Of a DNA stretch of 64,000 nucleotides, positions 12,436-23,357 are shown in pieces; position 1 is the first letter of the stretch; every line of letters starts with the position of its first letter. The notes beneath the pieces were generated by a model that searched no databases, was not told the DNA's origin, and worked only from the letters and a program-made list of their open reading frames with translations. The translations under genes and the position numbers were made by a program. The DNA comes from Vibrio taketomensis (GTDB lineage: Bacteria > Pseudomonadota > Gammaproteobacteria > Enterobacterales > Vibrionaceae), in assembly GCF_009938165.1 (NCBI RefSeq), contig NZ_AP019649.1, positions 2,480,001-2,544,000 of the forward strand, written 5' to 3'.

Positions 12436-13764
12436 TTATTTTGCTGAACCCATGACAAATAATGCCATCGACTCAAGGTGACCTGTGTGCGGGAACATAT
12501 CGAGCATGCCCAGCTTTTGCAATTGATACCCTTGTTCTAACAGACTTTGGCTATCTCGCGCTAAAGTCGCTGGGTTACAAGAGACATACACCACACGACG
12601 AGCTCCTAAATTCGCAAGCTGATCAACAATACCGCTTGCACCTGCTCGTGCAGGGTCTAACAGTATCTTATCAAATTTTTTACTTGCCCACGCCATAGAT
12701 GACATATCTTGTTCTAAATTTGCTTGATAGAACGACACATTGTCAATCAGGTTCAGGTGAGCGTTTTGTGAAGCTTTCTCCACCATAGCTTCAACGCCTT
12801 CTACCCCAATCACTGATTGCACTTGCTTGGCGATTGGCAAACTGAAGTTCCCCAAACCACAGAATAAATCCAAGACATGGTCGGTAGACTCTAGTTCTAA
12901 CCAATCTAGCGCTTGCGCCACCATTTTTTGGTTTACTACTTGGTTCACTTGAATAAAGTTATTTGGCGCGAACGGAATGGTCGCCCCCACTTCTTGGTAG
13001 TTCGCCTCTTCACCCAACACTAAATCCAGTTGATCTGTTTGTGGCATTAAATACAGCGTCGCTTGATTGTCACTAGCAAAGTTCTCTAACTGTTGCTGTT
13101 CTTTGCTGCTGAGTGGTTTTAGGTGGCGAAGCACGATCACTTTGGTATTGTCGCCTTTTACCAGTTCAACGTGGCCAATCGCCTCTTGATGCGAGAAACC
13201 TTGCAGTAGTTGATACAATCCTGGCAGTATTGCGTTTAAGTCAGAATCCAACACAGGACAGTTGGTTACCGTGACAATCTGTTTACTTTGCTTACGACGA
13301 AAGCCAAATTGCAGTTTGCGTGTCTTCTTATCAAGTATCACGCTGACACGTGCACGACGACGGTAGCCAAGGCTTTCACCCGTGATTGGTGAAGAGAGTT
13401 CCAACGTTTGACCAGCAAACTTACGCATCAAACCTGAAAGCGCCTGCTGCTTGTATTTCAATTGAGCCGATTCCTCCAAATGCTGCAAATTACAGCCACC
13501 GCATTGTTCGTAATGCGGGCAAAATGGCTTTACTCGCTCATCGCTACTGGTTTGTACTTTAATGAGATTAGCGCGAGCGTATTTGCTTTTGGATTCGGTC
13601 AGCTGCACCAGCACTTGTTCATTAGGTATAGCGCCTTCGATAAACACAGGCTTACCTGATGAATAGGCGATGCCGACACCTTGATGGTCGAGTTTTTCCA
13701 CCTTCATCGATTGGTGTTTGGTATCTATTTGAGTTTTCTTCTTCGGTTGGAAAAAACGCGCCAT
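12436..13764 (-). CDS. rlmD: 23S rRNA (uracil-1939-C5)-methyltransferase RlmD
   Basis: 442 residues. An N-terminal TRAM domain (about 18-70) is followed by the iron-sulfur cysteines C82, C88 and C91 (in [10 protein letters not shown]) and C169 (TNCPVL). The SAM-binding part has [11 protein letters not shown] near 296 and DPARAGA near 370, and the catalytic cysteine is in [12 protein letters not shown] near 399. It methylates U1939 of 23S rRNA (older name rumA). It is divergent from barA and upstream of relA, the order also seen in E. coli. Confidence 0.96.
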   Translation of the reverse strand: MARFFQPKKKTQIDTKHQSMKVEKLDHQGVGIAYSSGKPVFIEGAIPNEQVLVQLTESKSKYARANLIKVQTSSDERVKPFCPHYEQCGGCNLQHLEESAQLKYKQQALSGLMRKFAGQTLELSSPITGESLGYRRRARVSVILDKKTRKLQFGFRRKQSKQIVTVTNCPVLDSDLNAILPGLYQLLQGFSHQEAIGHVELVKGDNTKVIVLRHLKPLSSKEQQQLENFASDNQATLYLMPQTDQLDLVLGEEANYQEVGATIPFAPNNFIQVNQVVNQKMVAQALDWLELESTDHVLDLFCGLGNFSLPIAKQVQSVIGVEGVEAMVEKASQNAHLNLIDNVSFYQANLEQDMSSMAWASKKFDKILLDPARAGASGIVDQLANLGARRVVYVSCNPATLARDSQSLLEQGYQLQKLGMLDMFPHTGHLESMALFVMGSAK

Positions 13765-13954
13765 GCTCTGTGCCTGTAGTGAATAACTTGATTTGCTACT
13801 CAGACGTCACCTTTTCACGTCTGAGTGATTGTTTGTGCCGCTGCGGTTGATTATGCTTATCGTTTTAACGGCTAGAATAATTCCTACCTCAATAATAGGT
13901 CAGGATTACACTGAGCTTATTTTCCCATATCCACACCACGATGTTTAGACAATA

Positions 13955-16765
13955 ATGACCAGATATGGCTTACGCGCCCGCGTTATTACCCTTACTCTAG
14001 CGCCAACCCTCATCATTGGCTTACTTCTCAGCGCTATTTTTTCTTTTAACCGCTACCATGACTTGGAACGCCAAGTGGTTAATTCTGGTCTAAATATTAT
14101 TGAACCATTGGCGATTGCCAGTGAAGATGGACTAAAGAATAATAGCCGTGAGTCAGTGCGTAGAATTATAAGCTACGCCCACCGCAAAAACTCCAAGTTT
14201 GTGCGCAGTATTGCTGTGTTTGATTACAACCATGAGCTGTTCGTAACCTCAAACTTTCACCCTAACTTTGAGTCGTTGACCTTTCCGCGCAATGAACCGA
14301 TTCCGCTGTTAGTTACCTCAGATTTACATGACAATACTCTACTGCTTCGAGCTCCTATCATTAGTGAGGCGGGGATCGTTTCTAGCCCGAGCGGTAAAGA
14401 AAATAACCCAGCGTTAGGGTACATTTCTATTGAGCTTGACCTCTCATCACTGCGTCTTCAACAGTACCAAGAAGTCTTTGCTTCTTTCTTGGTTTTGATG
14501 ACCGGTCTTGGTCTCTCGGCATACTTTGCCTTCCGTTTGATGCATGATGTTACCCGACCAATCCGCCATATGAAGAATATGGTCGATCGCATTCGTCGTG
14601 GTCATCTCGATGTGCGGATTGAGGGCAAAATGCATGGTGAGCTCGATCAGCTCAAAAATGGTATCAACGCCATGGCGGTGTCACTGTCCGAATACCATGT
14701 AGAGATGCAGCATAGCATCGACCAAGCGACTTCCGATTTACGTGAAACCTTAGAACAACTTGAGATTCAAAACGTAGAGCTCGATATTGCCAAAAAACGT
14801 GCTCAAGAAGCGGCGCGGGTAAAATCGGAGTTCTTAGCCAATATGTCTCATGAGCTGAGAACACCACTGAATGGTGTGATTGGCTTTACCCGTCAAATGC
14901 TTAAAACTCAGTTGACCAATAGCCAAGCCGATTACCTGCAAACCATCGAAAAATCGGCCAACAATCTGCTCAATATCATCAATGATATTTTGGACTTCTC
15001 GAAACTGGAAGCGGGTAAATTGGCGTTAGAAAACATTCCATTTGAGCTGCAAGAAACGTTGGAAGAAGTGGTCAGTCTTCAAGCCACCAGCGCCCATGAA
15101 AAGGGATTAGAAATTACACTGAAGATCGATCCTAAGGTGCCTATGGGCGTCGTCGGCGATCCGTTGCGTATTCAGCAAGTACTCACTAACCTCGTTGGTA
15201 ACTCAATCAAATTTACTGAACGCGGCAACATTGATATCAGTGTGGAGCTACGTTCACAAAAAGAAAACCTCATCGAGCTGCAGTTTATGGTGCGCGATAC
15301 TGGTATTGGTATATCAGAACGCCAACAAGCCCAGTTATTCCAAGCCTTTAGTCAAGCAGATGCGAGTATTTCTCGCCGTTATGGTGGTACCGGCCTTGGT
15401 TTGGTCATCACTCAGAAACTCGTCAGCCAGATGGGCGGTGAAATCAGTCTTACCAGTCGTTTGCATCAAGGTTCCACTTTCTGGTTCACCTTGCGTTTGC
15501 AAGCCACTGAAATACCGATGTTAGACAATCTAGAGTCCAGTGCACTAAATCAACGTTCGCTGCTACTGATTGAACCTAACATGCAAGCCGCATCGATTAC
15601 TCGTCAAATGCTGGTTCAGCATGGATTAGTGGTCACTTACCGCTCTTCAATGCCAGATGAGATCGAACGTTTTGACTATGTGCTCCTTAACTTGGCTCCA
15701 AACCGATCGAATGAAATCAGCAAGGTTGAAGGCCTAGTAGAGAAAGCGCTGCTTTGTGCGCCACACGTCGTGGTAGGCACTCCAAGCACCATGTTGGCGC
15801 TCTCTGATTACTTGATTCAAAAATATCAAATTCATTGTATTACCAAGCCACTATCGCGTAAGAAGCTGTTGCAAACACTCGCAGCCAATCAAGAGAGTTT
15901 GCCTGAGATCAAACAAGAAGTGGTGTACAACGAAACACTGCCTCTTACGGTCATGGCAGTGGATGACAATCCAGCTAACTTGAAACTGATTGGCGCCTTA
16001 CTCGAAGAGCGGGTTGAACGGGTGATATCATGCAATAGCGGTCAAGATGCGGTGAAACAAGCACAGCAACGCCGCTTTGATATCATTTTGATGGATATTC
16101 AGATGCCACATATGGATGGTGTCACTGCGTGTAGCAAAATCAAGCAAACCACCCTCAACGCGAACACGCCAGTGATTGCCGTCACAGCCCACGCAATGAG
16201 TGGTGAGAAAGAAAGACTATTGCAAGCTGGCATGGATGATTACCTCACCAAACCAATTGAAGAGCACGTTCTGCAACAAGTACTGATGCATTGGAATCCC
16301 AATGCGAAACATGATGAGTTGCTCAAACTTGAATTGCCGCTACAAGGTGACGTAGTCGTACAAAGCAGTGATGCACATCAAGAGTATAGCAATATCATCA
16401 TTGATTGGCAGTCAGCACTTAAGCAAGCCGCCAACAAAGAAGATTTGGCCAAAGACATGCTACAAATGCTGATTGACTATATTCCTGAGGTCAATCAGGT
16501 GGTGGAGCAAGCATTAGAGCAAGATGAAACCGACTTAGAATTGTTGATTCACCACGTACACAAGTTACATGGTAGTTGTTCATACTCAGGCGTACCTCGG
16601 TTGAAAAAGTCTGTGCCACGATTGAAAAAGCGCTTCGTTCAGGGCAAAGCATTGAAGACATCGAGCCTGAGCTATTTGAACTGCAAGACGAGATGGAAAA
16701 AGTCACAGCCAGTGCCGAGCCTTATCTTAGTTAATAGTTTCAGTGACAAAAAGAGCGCCATCTAG
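13955..16765 (+). CDS. barA: Hybrid sensor histidine kinase BarA/VarS, C-terminus frameshifted
   Basis: 936 residues as read. Order: TM1 (about 12-31), periplasmic sensor, TM2 (about 176-196), HAMP, HisKA with phospho-His H299 (NMSHELRTPLNG), HATPase with GGTGLGL, a degenerate receiver-like segment, a receiver with phospho-Asp in LMDIQMPHMDG, and an HPt domain with HKLHGSC. It phosphorylates the UvrY/VarA response regulator, which drives the CsrB-type RNAs. After the A5 run at 16604-16608 the frame is wrong. Adding one A restores VCATIEKALRSGQSIEDI and a stop at 16732-16734. The shifted frame instead runs on into the terminator hairpin and stops at 16763-16765, which argues for a deletion or sequence error affecting the last 41 residues. 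Confidence 0.93.
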   Translation: MTRYGLRARVITLTLAPTLIIGLLLSAIFSFNRYHDLERQVVNSGLNIIEPLAIASEDGLKNNSRESVRRIISYAHRKNSKFVRSIAVFDYNHELFVTSNFHPNFESLTFPRNEPIPLLVTSDLHDNTLLLRAPIISEAGIVSSPSGKENNPALGYISIELDLSSLRLQQYQEVFASFLVLMTGLGLSAYFAFRLMHDVTRPIRHMKNMVDRIRRGHLDVRIEGKMHGELDQLKNGINAMAVSLSEYHVEMQHSIDQATSDLRETLEQLEIQNVELDIAKKRAQEAARVKSEFLANMSHELRTPLNGVIGFTRQMLKTQLTNSQADYLQTIEKSANNLLNIINDILDFSKLEAGKLALENIPFELQETLEEVVSLQATSAHEKGLEITLKIDPKVPMGVVGDPLRIQQVLTNLVGNSIKFTERGNIDISVELRSQKENLIELQFMVRDTGIGISERQQAQLFQAFSQADASISRRYGGTGLGLVITQKLVSQMGGEISLTSRLHQGSTFWFTLRLQATEIPMLDNLESSALNQRSLLLIEPNMQAASITRQMLVQHGLVVTYRSSMPDEIERFDYVLLNLAPNRSNEISKVEGLVEKALLCAPHVVVGTPSTMLALSDYLIQKYQIHCITKPLSRKKLLQTLAANQESLPEIKQEVVYNETLPLTVMAVDDNPANLKLIGALLEERVERVISCNSGQDAVKQAQQRRFDIILMDIQMPHMDGVTACSKIKQTTLNANTPVIAVTAHAMSGEKERLLQAGMDDYLTKPIEEHVLQQVLMHWNPNAKHDELLKLELPLQGDVVVQSSDAHQEYSNIIIDWQSALKQAANKEDLAKDMLQMLIDYIPEVNQVVEQALEQDETDLELLIHHVHKLHGSCSYSGVPRLKKSVPRLKKRFVQGKALKTSSLSYLNCKTRWKKSQPVPSLILVNSFSDKKSAI

Positions 16766-16778
16766 GCGCTCTTTTTTT
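16748..16778. terminator. Intrinsic terminator after barA
   Basis: Stem AAGAGCGCC/GGCGCTCTT followed by T7. It lies between barA and acpS, which converge. The frameshifted barA reading frame ends inside it. Confidence 0.85.
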
Positions 16779-16805
16779 GCTTCAACAGTTAGTGCTCACT
16801 AACAG

Positions 16806-17186
16806 CTAGCATTCATAAATAACCGTCGCAACGGCGTAATGACGCTCATCGGAGATCGACACATGCACATTGGCTACCGACATTTTTGTTGCCAATTCCA
16901 ACGCCTTATTACGTAACGTGAGTACTGGCTTACCCAATTCATCATTGCCAATCATAAAGTCCTGAAAAGATACGCCCATAGCTATGCCAGTGCCGAGCGC
17001 TTTTGACGCTGCCTCTTTGGCAGCAAAACGCTTAGCTAAAAAACGCCCTTGCTGCTTACTTTGATGAAACGCCTTCATCTCATCAGCGGTAAGAATGCGC
17101 TCAGCAAATGCGACACCAGTACGAGCCAGTGCTTTTTCAACTCGCTCAATTTCTGCGATGTCTGTACCTAATCCGACAATAGCCAT
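16806..17186 (-). CDS. acpS: Holo-[acyl-carrier-protein] synthase
   Basis: 126 residues. AcpS transfers 4'-phosphopantetheine from CoA to ACP. The metal-binding motif [13 protein letters not shown] (about 5-17) and [12 protein letters not shown] (about 54-65) are both present. The start lies three bases after the pdxJ stop, so it is the last gene of the lepA-to-acpS gene string, as in E. coli. Confidence 0.97.
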   Translation of the reverse strand: MAIVGLGTDIAEIERVEKALARTGVAFAERILTADEMKAFHQSKQQGRFLAKRFAAKEAASKALGTGIAMGVSFQDFMIGNDELGKPVLTLRNKALELATKMSVANVHVSISDERHYAVATVIYEC

Positions 17187-17189
17187 AAC

Positions 17190-17921
17190 TTATTTGCGCG
17201 CTTCAACCATTAAAGCTTTCATCTCGCGCACGGCTTTTTCTAAACCATCAAATACCGCACGACCAATAATCGAGTGACCAATATTAAGCTCGTAAATTTC
17301 AGGAATCGCCGCAATCGCCGAGACATTGTGATACGTCAAACCGTGACCCGCGTTAACCATGATGCCCAAACCCGCAGCATAACTTGCGCCAGCCGCAATG
17401 CGTTTTAGCTCAGCCTGCTGCTCGGCTTCAGTTTCTGCATCGGCATAGTGACCTGTATGCAATTCAATAAATGGTGCACCACAAGCTTTTGATGCATCAA
17501 TTTGCGCTCGGTCAGCATCAATAAACAGCGAGACTTTAATCCCTGCAGCCGTCAGTTTCTCAGTTGCTGCTTTCACTTTTTCTAGCTGACCAACCACATC
17601 CAAACCGCCTTCCGTGGTTAACTCTTCACGCTTTTCTGGCACTAAACATACGTACTCAGGCTTAGTTGCGAGTGCAATATCCACCATCTCATCCGTAACT
17701 GCCATTTCAAGGTTCATGCGTGTTTGCAGCGTTTCAGCCAAAATACGCACATCGCGATCTTTGATATGACGACGGTCTTCACGTAGGTGAATGGTAATAC
17801 CGTCCGCCCCTGCTCGCTCAGCAATTTCCGCTGCATGCACTGGATCTGGGTACTTAGTACCACGTGCGTTACGAAGGGTTGCGATGTGGTCGATATTCAC
17901 ACCTAGGTAAATTGAGCTCAT
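17190..17921 (-). CDS. pdxJ: Pyridoxine 5'-phosphate synthase
   Basis: 243 residues. PdxJ condenses 3-amino-2-oxopropyl phosphate with deoxyxylulose 5-phosphate, the last ring-closing step of vitamin B6 synthesis. Typical motifs are the start [25 protein letters not shown] near 46-54, and the C-terminal [20 protein letters not shown] lies nine bases before the ATG. It sits tightly between recO (two-base gap) and acpS. Confidence 0.97.
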   Translation of the reverse strand: MSSIYLGVNIDHIATLRNARGTKYPDPVHAAEIAERAGADGITIHLREDRRHIKDRDVRILAETLQTRMNLEMAVTDEMVDIALATKPEYVCLVPEKREELTTEGGLDVVGQLEKVKAATEKLTAAGIKVSLFIDADRAQIDASKACGAPFIELHTGHYADAETEAEQQAELKRIAAGASYAAGLGIMVNAGHGLTYHNVSAIAAIPEIYELNIGHSIIGRAVFDGLEKAVREMKALMVEARK

Positions 17922-17923
17922 GT

Positions 17924-18643
17924 CTAAATACTCCTTGCTCTAGAAACTCGTGAAATAAAGAGTTCTCTACTTTTTAATGGTTTGCCACCAAGATAAGGTT
18001 TTAACGCAATACGTGTAAATCGCTTAGCAGCTTGTAATTGGGGTTTAGTAATAAACCTACGTTCACTGATCGCAATCAGTTCATCACCTTTAAAGGTCAA
18101 ATTGTCCAATCTAACCGACGCGATAAACCCTTTTTGTTCACGATAGCGATAAGTCATGTTTGGGTCTATCGGTTCACCAGTACCTGCACAATGCAGGAAA
18201 TCAACACCATAGCCCATTGCAGACAGGAGTGCTAGCTCAAAACGGCGCAAAGCAGGCTCTGGGTTCTCCGCCTGAGCAAGCTCGGTCAATGCATGTAAGT
18301 AATCATGAAATAACCCTGGCATTGGCACTTCAGCCATCAGCACTCGGCCAATCAGTTCGTTAACATACATGGCGGAATATAGGTTGATACCCGTAAGAGG
18401 TAAGCCAAGGCTAATGGGCTCCGCTTGACGTAACGTTTTCATCGAGCCACTGCCTGACCACTTAAGCAATAGTGGAGTGAATGGTTGCAATGCCCCTTTA
18501 AGGTTGGAACGTTTACTGCGCGCACCTTTGGACATAATCGAGACACGACCATACTCCTCACTGAAAACATCGAGAATCAAACTCGACTCACTGTAAGGGC
18601 GACGATGCAGCACAAAGCAACGTTGTAAACCGTCTGCGGACAT
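17924..18643 (-). CDS. recO: DNA repair protein RecO
   Basis: 239 residues from the ATG at 18643 ([20 protein letters not shown]); the frame is open seven codons further to a TTG, but AAAGGAA lies directly before 18643. RecO has an N-terminal OB fold and a C-terminal helical and zinc-ribbon-like region. It loads RecA on SSB-coated DNA with RecR. It follows era on the same strand and precedes pdxJ. Confidence 0.95.
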   Translation of the reverse strand: MSADGLQRCFVLHRRPYSESSLILDVFSEEYGRVSIMSKGARSKRSNLKGALQPFTPLLLKWSGSGSMKTLRQAEPISLGLPLTGINLYSAMYVNELIGRVLMAEVPMPGLFHDYLHALTELAQAENPEPALRRFELALLSAMGYGVDFLHCAGTGEPIDPNMTYRYREQKGFIASVRLDNLTFKGDELIAISERRFITKPQLQAAKRFTRIALKPYLGGKPLKSRELFISRVSRARSI

Positions 18644-18723
18644 AGATTCCTTTACTTGTAACAAAAAGGAGCCAAACGGCTCCTTAGTATTGATTGGGAG
18701 CGAAGCTCAATAGCTTCACTGCA

Positions 18724-19698
18724 TTACAAATCGTCGATATAACCTAGCGAGCGCAATGCACGCTCATCATCAGCCCAACCTGATTTCACTTTAACCCAAG
18801 TTTCTAGGTAAACCTTACGGCCAAACAGCTCTTCCATGTCCAAACGCGCTTCGCGACCGATGGTTTTGATCTTTTCGCCACCTTTACCGATCACCATTTT
18901 CTTCTGACCACTACGTTCAACCAAGATCAACGCATTGATATGGAAACCGTCAGTCTCAGGGTTGTAATCGAAACGCTCGATTTCCACTGTCACAGAGTAA
19001 GGCAGTTCTTCACCGGTAAAACGCATCAGTTTTTCACGCACGATTTCCGACGCCATAAAGCGCTGAGAACGATCTGTTACGTACTCTTCTGGGAAATGGT
19101 GTACCGCTTTTGGTAAGTGCTCACGCACATGCTTACGCAGTACTTCAATGTTCTTACCGTGTTTCGCTGAAATTGGCACAACATCGACGAATTCCATCTT
19201 CTTCGACAGATCCATCATATGCAGCATAACGTCGTTACGGTCAGCGACCACGTCGACTTTGTTAACACAAAGCACAACTGGGAAGTTCGCGTTACGTAGT
19301 TTGTTTAGCACCATCTCATCGTCGTTGGTCCAGTGTGTACCATCAACCAAGAAAAATACTAGGTTCACATCACTCAGTGATGAGCTAGCAGCGCGGTTCA
19401 TCAAGCGGTTGATAGCACGCTTTTCTTCAATATGAAGTCCTGGGGTATCAACATAAATTGCTTGGTAATCGCCGTCAGTATCCACGCCCATAATACGGTG
19501 ACGTGTGGTTTGTGGTTTACGTGAGGTAATCGAAATCTTCTGACCCAGAATGCGGTTCAGCAGGGTTGATTTACCTACGTTAGGACCAACAATCGCAACA
19601 AAGCCACAGTGTTGGTTTTCCGGTGAGCTGGTTGGTTGCTCATTGCCCGACGCAAAATATGCATCGATATCAAATTCGTTGTTATCTGAATCAGCCAT
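18724..19698 (-). CDS. era: GTPase Era, with one residue missing from the P-loop
   Basis: 324 residues. Era is a GTPase that binds the 3' end of 16S rRNA and supports 30S maturation. G2/G3 ([13 protein letters not shown]) and G4 (NKVD) are normal, and the C-terminal KH domain ([15 protein letters not shown]) is intact. The G1 motif at residues 36-44 reads IVGPNVGKS, one residue shorter than the family form IVGRPNVGKS. A CGT triplet seems lost from GGT-CGT-CCT (site 19582-19587), possibly one unit of a GTC repeat. Such a P-loop should not bind GTP and Era is essential in E. coli, so an error in the sequence is likely. The start overlaps the rnc stop by eight bases. Confidence 0.94.
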   Translation of the reverse strand: MADSDNNEFDIDAYFASGNEQPTSSPENQHCGFVAIVGPNVGKSTLLNRILGQKISITSRKPQTTRHRIMGVDTDGDYQAIYVDTPGLHIEEKRAINRLMNRAASSSLSDVNLVFFLVDGTHWTNDDEMVLNKLRNANFPVVLCVNKVDVVADRNDVMLHMMDLSKKMEFVDVVPISAKHGKNIEVLRKHVREHLPKAVHHFPEEYVTDRSQRFMASEIVREKLMRFTGEELPYSVTVEIERFDYNPETDGFHINALILVERSGQKKMVIGKGGEKIKTIGREARLDMEELFGRKVYLETWVKVKSGWADDERALRSLGYIDDL

Positions 19699-20367
19699 TG
19701 GTCAATTGCTCTAGTGCTGTTTCCGCAGCCGCCTGTTCTGCCTTGCGACGACTGGTACCTTTGCCGATCACAGGTGCTCCGATACCTGCAACTTCACACG
19801 AAACCGTAAACTCTTGGTTGTGTGCTTCACCTTTAATATTAGTCACTGTGTAAACAGGCAGCGGTTTTCTGCGACCTTGAAGGAACTCTTGAAGGCGAGT
19901 TTTCGGGTCTTTCTGCGATACACCAGGCTTGATTGCTTCTAGGCGAGATTGGTACCAGCTCAGCACGATACCGCGAACCGTTTCTAGGTCACTATCTAGA
20001 TAGATAGCACCAATGATGGCTTCGACAGCATCAGCTAAAATTGAGTCACGACGGAAACCGCCACTTTTCAACTCACCTGGACCTAATTTTAAGTAATCTC
20101 CTAAAGCGAATTCACGCCCTAGTTCCGCCAATGTGTTACCTCGCACCAGCGTTGCACGCATGCGGCTCATATCCCCTTCATTCACTTTTGGAAAGCGGTG
20201 ATAGAGATCATCAGCAATAACAAAACTTAAAATTGAATCGCCCAGAAACTCAAGACGTTCGTTGTGTTTACCATTGGCACTGCGGTGAGTCAGTGCAAGG
20301 TTAATAAGCTCAGCTTGCGTAAAGCTATAACCGAGCTTTTCTCTAGTAATGCGATTGGAGAATTCAT
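19691..20367 (-). pseudogene. rnc: Ribonuclease III, frameshifted near the N-terminus
   Basis: The ATG at 20367 begins MNSPI as in Vibrio RNase III, but after the fifth codon the frame must change by one base (around 20351-20353) to continue [16 protein letters not shown] and the catalytic signature ERLEFLGDS. The span is 677 bases, one short of a 225-residue protein. The rest is intact: the RNase III domain (with [18 protein letters not shown]) and a C-terminal double-stranded RNA-binding domain (about 155-225). The enzyme cuts 30S rRNA precursors and structured mRNAs. Without the repair, only a 164-residue product from an internal ATG at 20185 would remain, lacking [10 protein letters not shown] favour a one-base sequence error. 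Confidence 0.9.
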
Positions 20368-20462
20368 GCTCTCTCGTTAATCAATTTAGTCATCTCTTTA
20401 ATAAATGATGTTGCCACCAAGCAGCATATCAGCCAAGTCGCAACATCAGATAGATTCAAGAT

Positions 20463-21359
20463 TTAGTTAATCCCACCAATGCGGTTGAAACGCACACCGG
20501 TAGGAATCCAAGTTGGTAGGACGCTATCTTCACCGCGTTCGAATTCGAAGCTGATCCAAATACCTACGGCCTTACCCACTAAGTTTGCTTCTGGAACAAA
20601 ACCCCAGTAGCGACTGTCAGCGCTGTTGTCACGGTTATCACCCATCACAAAGTACTGACCTTGAGGAACAACCCATTCACTTACACCAGGACGCGGATAG
20701 TATGCATCTACACGGTCACGACGTAGTGGGTTGATCAAAATTTGGTGCTGCTCTTTGCCCAACAACTCATCCATTTGAATCATTGGCACGCCATTTTGAA
20801 TAAATTCGCTTTCTTCAACGTTAAATAGTTTTACTGGCTTACAGCTATGCTCACCGGCTTTTTTGATGCAGATTTGTTTATCAGCACCGTAACGCACGGT
20901 ATCACCAGGTAGACCTACCACACGTTTAATGTAGTCGATGCTTGGTTGAGGTGGGTATTTAAATACCACCACATCACCACGCTCAGGTTTACCCACTTCA
21001 ACTAACTGTGTACGCCATACCGGATCTTTTAAACCGTAAGCGTACTTTTCAACCAAAATAAAATCACCAACCAATAGTGTTGGCATCATTGACCCTGATG
21101 GAATTTGAAACGGCTCGTAAACAAACGAACGCAGTACCAAGACAAAAGCAATCACTGGGAAAATCGATACGCTGTTTTCAATCCACCAAGGCTGAGCTTT
21201 GATTTTTTCAATCGCCGCAGAATCTAAACCGTTGGTTTGAGCTTCAACCGCGGCTAATTTTAGCTGACGTTTTTTTGCAAAAACCAACTTCTCTAGTGCC
21301 CATACAATGCCCGTAACTAACGTAACGAGAACTAGGATAAGTGAAAACGTATTTGCCAT
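20463..21359 (-). CDS. lepB: Signal peptidase I
   Basis: 298 residues. Two N-terminal membrane helices (about 4-22 and 64-80) anchor it in the inner membrane with the catalytic domain in the periplasm. The catalytic serine is S90 in PSGSMMPT and the general base is K145 in YIKRVVGLPGD, the same numbers as in E. coli. The box E motif GDNRDNSADSRYWG is present near 240. It removes signal peptides from exported proteins. It lies between lepA and rnc, the standard order. Confidence 0.97.
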   Translation of the reverse strand: MANTFSLILVLVTLVTGIVWALEKLVFAKKRQLKLAAVEAQTNGLDSAAIEKIKAQPWWIENSVSIFPVIAFVLVLRSFVYEPFQIPSGSMMPTLLVGDFILVEKYAYGLKDPVWRTQLVEVGKPERGDVVVFKYPPQPSIDYIKRVVGLPGDTVRYGADKQICIKKAGEHSCKPVKLFNVEESEFIQNGVPMIQMDELLGKEQHQILINPLRRDRVDAYYPRPGVSEWVVPQGQYFVMGDNRDNSADSRYWGFVPEANLVGKAVGIWISFEFERGEDSVLPTWIPTGVRFNRIGGIN

Positions 21360-21449
21360 TGACTTCCCTTACTTTCAAAAACACGAAAGTGAAAGAGCCG
21401 AAACCCTTTCACTTACTTTGATCATAACGTTGAGCAAATGCCCAATTTA

Positions 21450-23243
21450 TTAATCTTTACCAACATGAAGAATCGCTAGGAACGCCTCTTGAGGCAGCTC
21501 TACGTTACCGATCTGCTTCATGCGTTTCTTACCTTCTTTCTGTTTCTTCAACAGTTTCTTCTTACGGCTCACGTCACCACCGTAACATTTCGCCAGTACG
21601 TTTTTACGTAGCTGTTTAACCGTTGAACGTGCGATGATGTGGTTACCGATTGCCGCTTGAATTGCGATATCAAACATTTGGCGAGGAATGAACTCTTTCA
21701 TCTTCTCAACCAACTGACGACCACGTGTTTGCGATTGATCTTTGTGAGTGATCAATGCCAATGCATCCACTTTGTCACCGTTTAGCAGTACGTCTACACG
21801 TACCATGTTTGACGCTTCAAAGCGTTGGAAGTTGTAGTCTAGTGATGCGTAACCACGAGACGTTGATTTCAAACGGTCAAAGAAGTCTAGTACTACTTCC
21901 GCCATTGGAATGTCGTATGTCACTGCCACTTGGTTACCGTGGTAAACCATATCTACCTGAATACCACGTTTTTCAATACATAATGTGATTACGTTACCTA
22001 GGTAGTCAGATGGCACTAGAATATTACAACGTGCGATTGGCTCACGAATCTCTTCAATATCGTTCACCGCTGGCAGTTTCGCTGGGCTATCTACGTAGAA
22101 AACTTCACCGTCAGTTTTTTCAACTTCGTAAACTACGGTAGGCGCCGTGGTGATCAGATCAAGATCGTATTCACGCTCAAGACGCTCTTGAATGATTTCC
22201 ATGTGCAGCATACCTAGGAAACCACAACGGAAACCAAAGCCTAATGCCGCCGAGTTTTCTGGCTCGTAGAATAGCGATGCGTCGTTTAGGCTTAGTTTAC
22301 CTAGTGCATCACGGAAGTTTTCGTAATCGTCAGATGATACTGGGAATAGACCCGCATAAACCTGAGGTTTTACTTTCTTAAAGCCTGGTAATGGTGTTTC
22401 GCTGCCGTTTTTCGATAGCGTTAGCGTATCACCTACTGGTGCGCCTAGGATGTCTTTGATACCACAAACAACCCAACCTACCTCACCGGTACGTAATACG
22501 TCGGTGTCAACTTGCTTCGGCGTAAAGATACCTAGACGGTCTACACCCCAAGTCTGGCCCGTGCTCATTACTTTGATCTTGTCGTTCTTCTTCAGTACGC
22601 CGTTTTTAATACGTACCAGAGACACAACGCCAAGGTAGTTATCGAACCAAGAGTCGATGATTAGCGCTTGAAGTGGCGCATCCGCATCACCTTCTGGTGC
22701 TGGAATCTTAGCCACGATAGTTTCTAGAACATCATCAACACCGAGGCCAGTTTTCGCACTACAACGCGTTGCGTCAACAGCATCGATACCAACGATATCT
22801 TCAATTTCTTCTGCTACACGCTCAGGATCTGCTGCAGGTAGGTCAATCTTGTTAAGGATTGGCACTACTTCAAGATCCATTTCGATTGCGGTGTAACAGT
22901 TAGCAAGAGTCTGTGCTTCTACGCCCTGACCTGCGTCAACCACCAATAGTGCACCTTCACATGCAGCAAGAGAACGAGATACTTCGTATGCGAAGTCTAC
23001 GTGTCCTGGAGTGTCGATGAAGTTAAGCTGGTATGTTTCGCCATCTTTAGCCGTGTAGTTTAGAGTCACACTCTGTGATTTGATGGTGATGCCACGCTCA
23101 CGTTCTAGATCCATTGAGTCAAGAACTTGCTCTGCCATTTCGCGATCGGTTAGACCACCACATACTTGGATCAGACGGTCAGATAGGGTCGACTTACCAT
23201 GGTCGATGTGGGCGATAATCGAAAAGTTACGAATGTGCTTCAT
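21450..23243 (-). CDS. lepA: Elongation factor 4 (LepA), back-translocating GTPase
   Basis: 597 residues, close to the E. coli length (599). G1 AHIDHGKST lies at about 11-19 and DTPGHVDF near 77. The EF-G-like domains and the LepA-specific C-terminal domain ([18 protein letters not shown]) follow. It binds ribosomes and acts in translation under ionic stress and in 30S biogenesis. It heads the lepA-lepB-rnc-era-recO-pdxJ-acpS string. Confidence 0.98.
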   Translation of the reverse strand: MKHIRNFSIIAHIDHGKSTLSDRLIQVCGGLTDREMAEQVLDSMDLERERGITIKSQSVTLNYTAKDGETYQLNFIDTPGHVDFAYEVSRSLAACEGALLVVDAGQGVEAQTLANCYTAIEMDLEVVPILNKIDLPAADPERVAEEIEDIVGIDAVDATRCSAKTGLGVDDVLETIVAKIPAPEGDADAPLQALIIDSWFDNYLGVVSLVRIKNGVLKKNDKIKVMSTGQTWGVDRLGIFTPKQVDTDVLRTGEVGWVVCGIKDILGAPVGDTLTLSKNGSETPLPGFKKVKPQVYAGLFPVSSDDYENFRDALGKLSLNDASLFYEPENSAALGFGFRCGFLGMLHMEIIQERLEREYDLDLITTAPTVVYEVEKTDGEVFYVDSPAKLPAVNDIEEIREPIARCNILVPSDYLGNVITLCIEKRGIQVDMVYHGNQVAVTYDIPMAEVVLDFFDRLKSTSRGYASLDYNFQRFEASNMVRVDVLLNGDKVDALALITHKDQSQTRGRQLVEKMKEFIPRQMFDIAIQAAIGNHIIARSTVKQLRKNVLAKCYGGDVSRKKKLLKKQKEGKKRMKQIGNVELPQEAFLAILHVGKD

Positions 23244-23282
23244 GATTTGGGGTGACTAAACTCTTTAAAATAGGACATAAGA

Positions 23283-23302
23283 AAGCCGTCGTTTGACGGC
23301 AT
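23283..23302 (-). terminator. Terminator after rseC
   Basis: Stem GCCGTC/GACGGC with loop AAAC on the minus strand, then TTTCTTA. It lies between rseC and lepA. Confidence 0.55.
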
Positions 23303-23357
23303 TTCAATCAAGTTGGCAGATTCTATCCAATTTTGATACCCAAGTCACTTGAGTATT

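Noticed and set aside
16604..16608. Programmed frameshifting in barA
   Set aside because: The run GAAAAAG lacks a proper slippery heptamer arrangement and a downstream stimulatory structure, and other genes in the window show the same kind of one-base loss.
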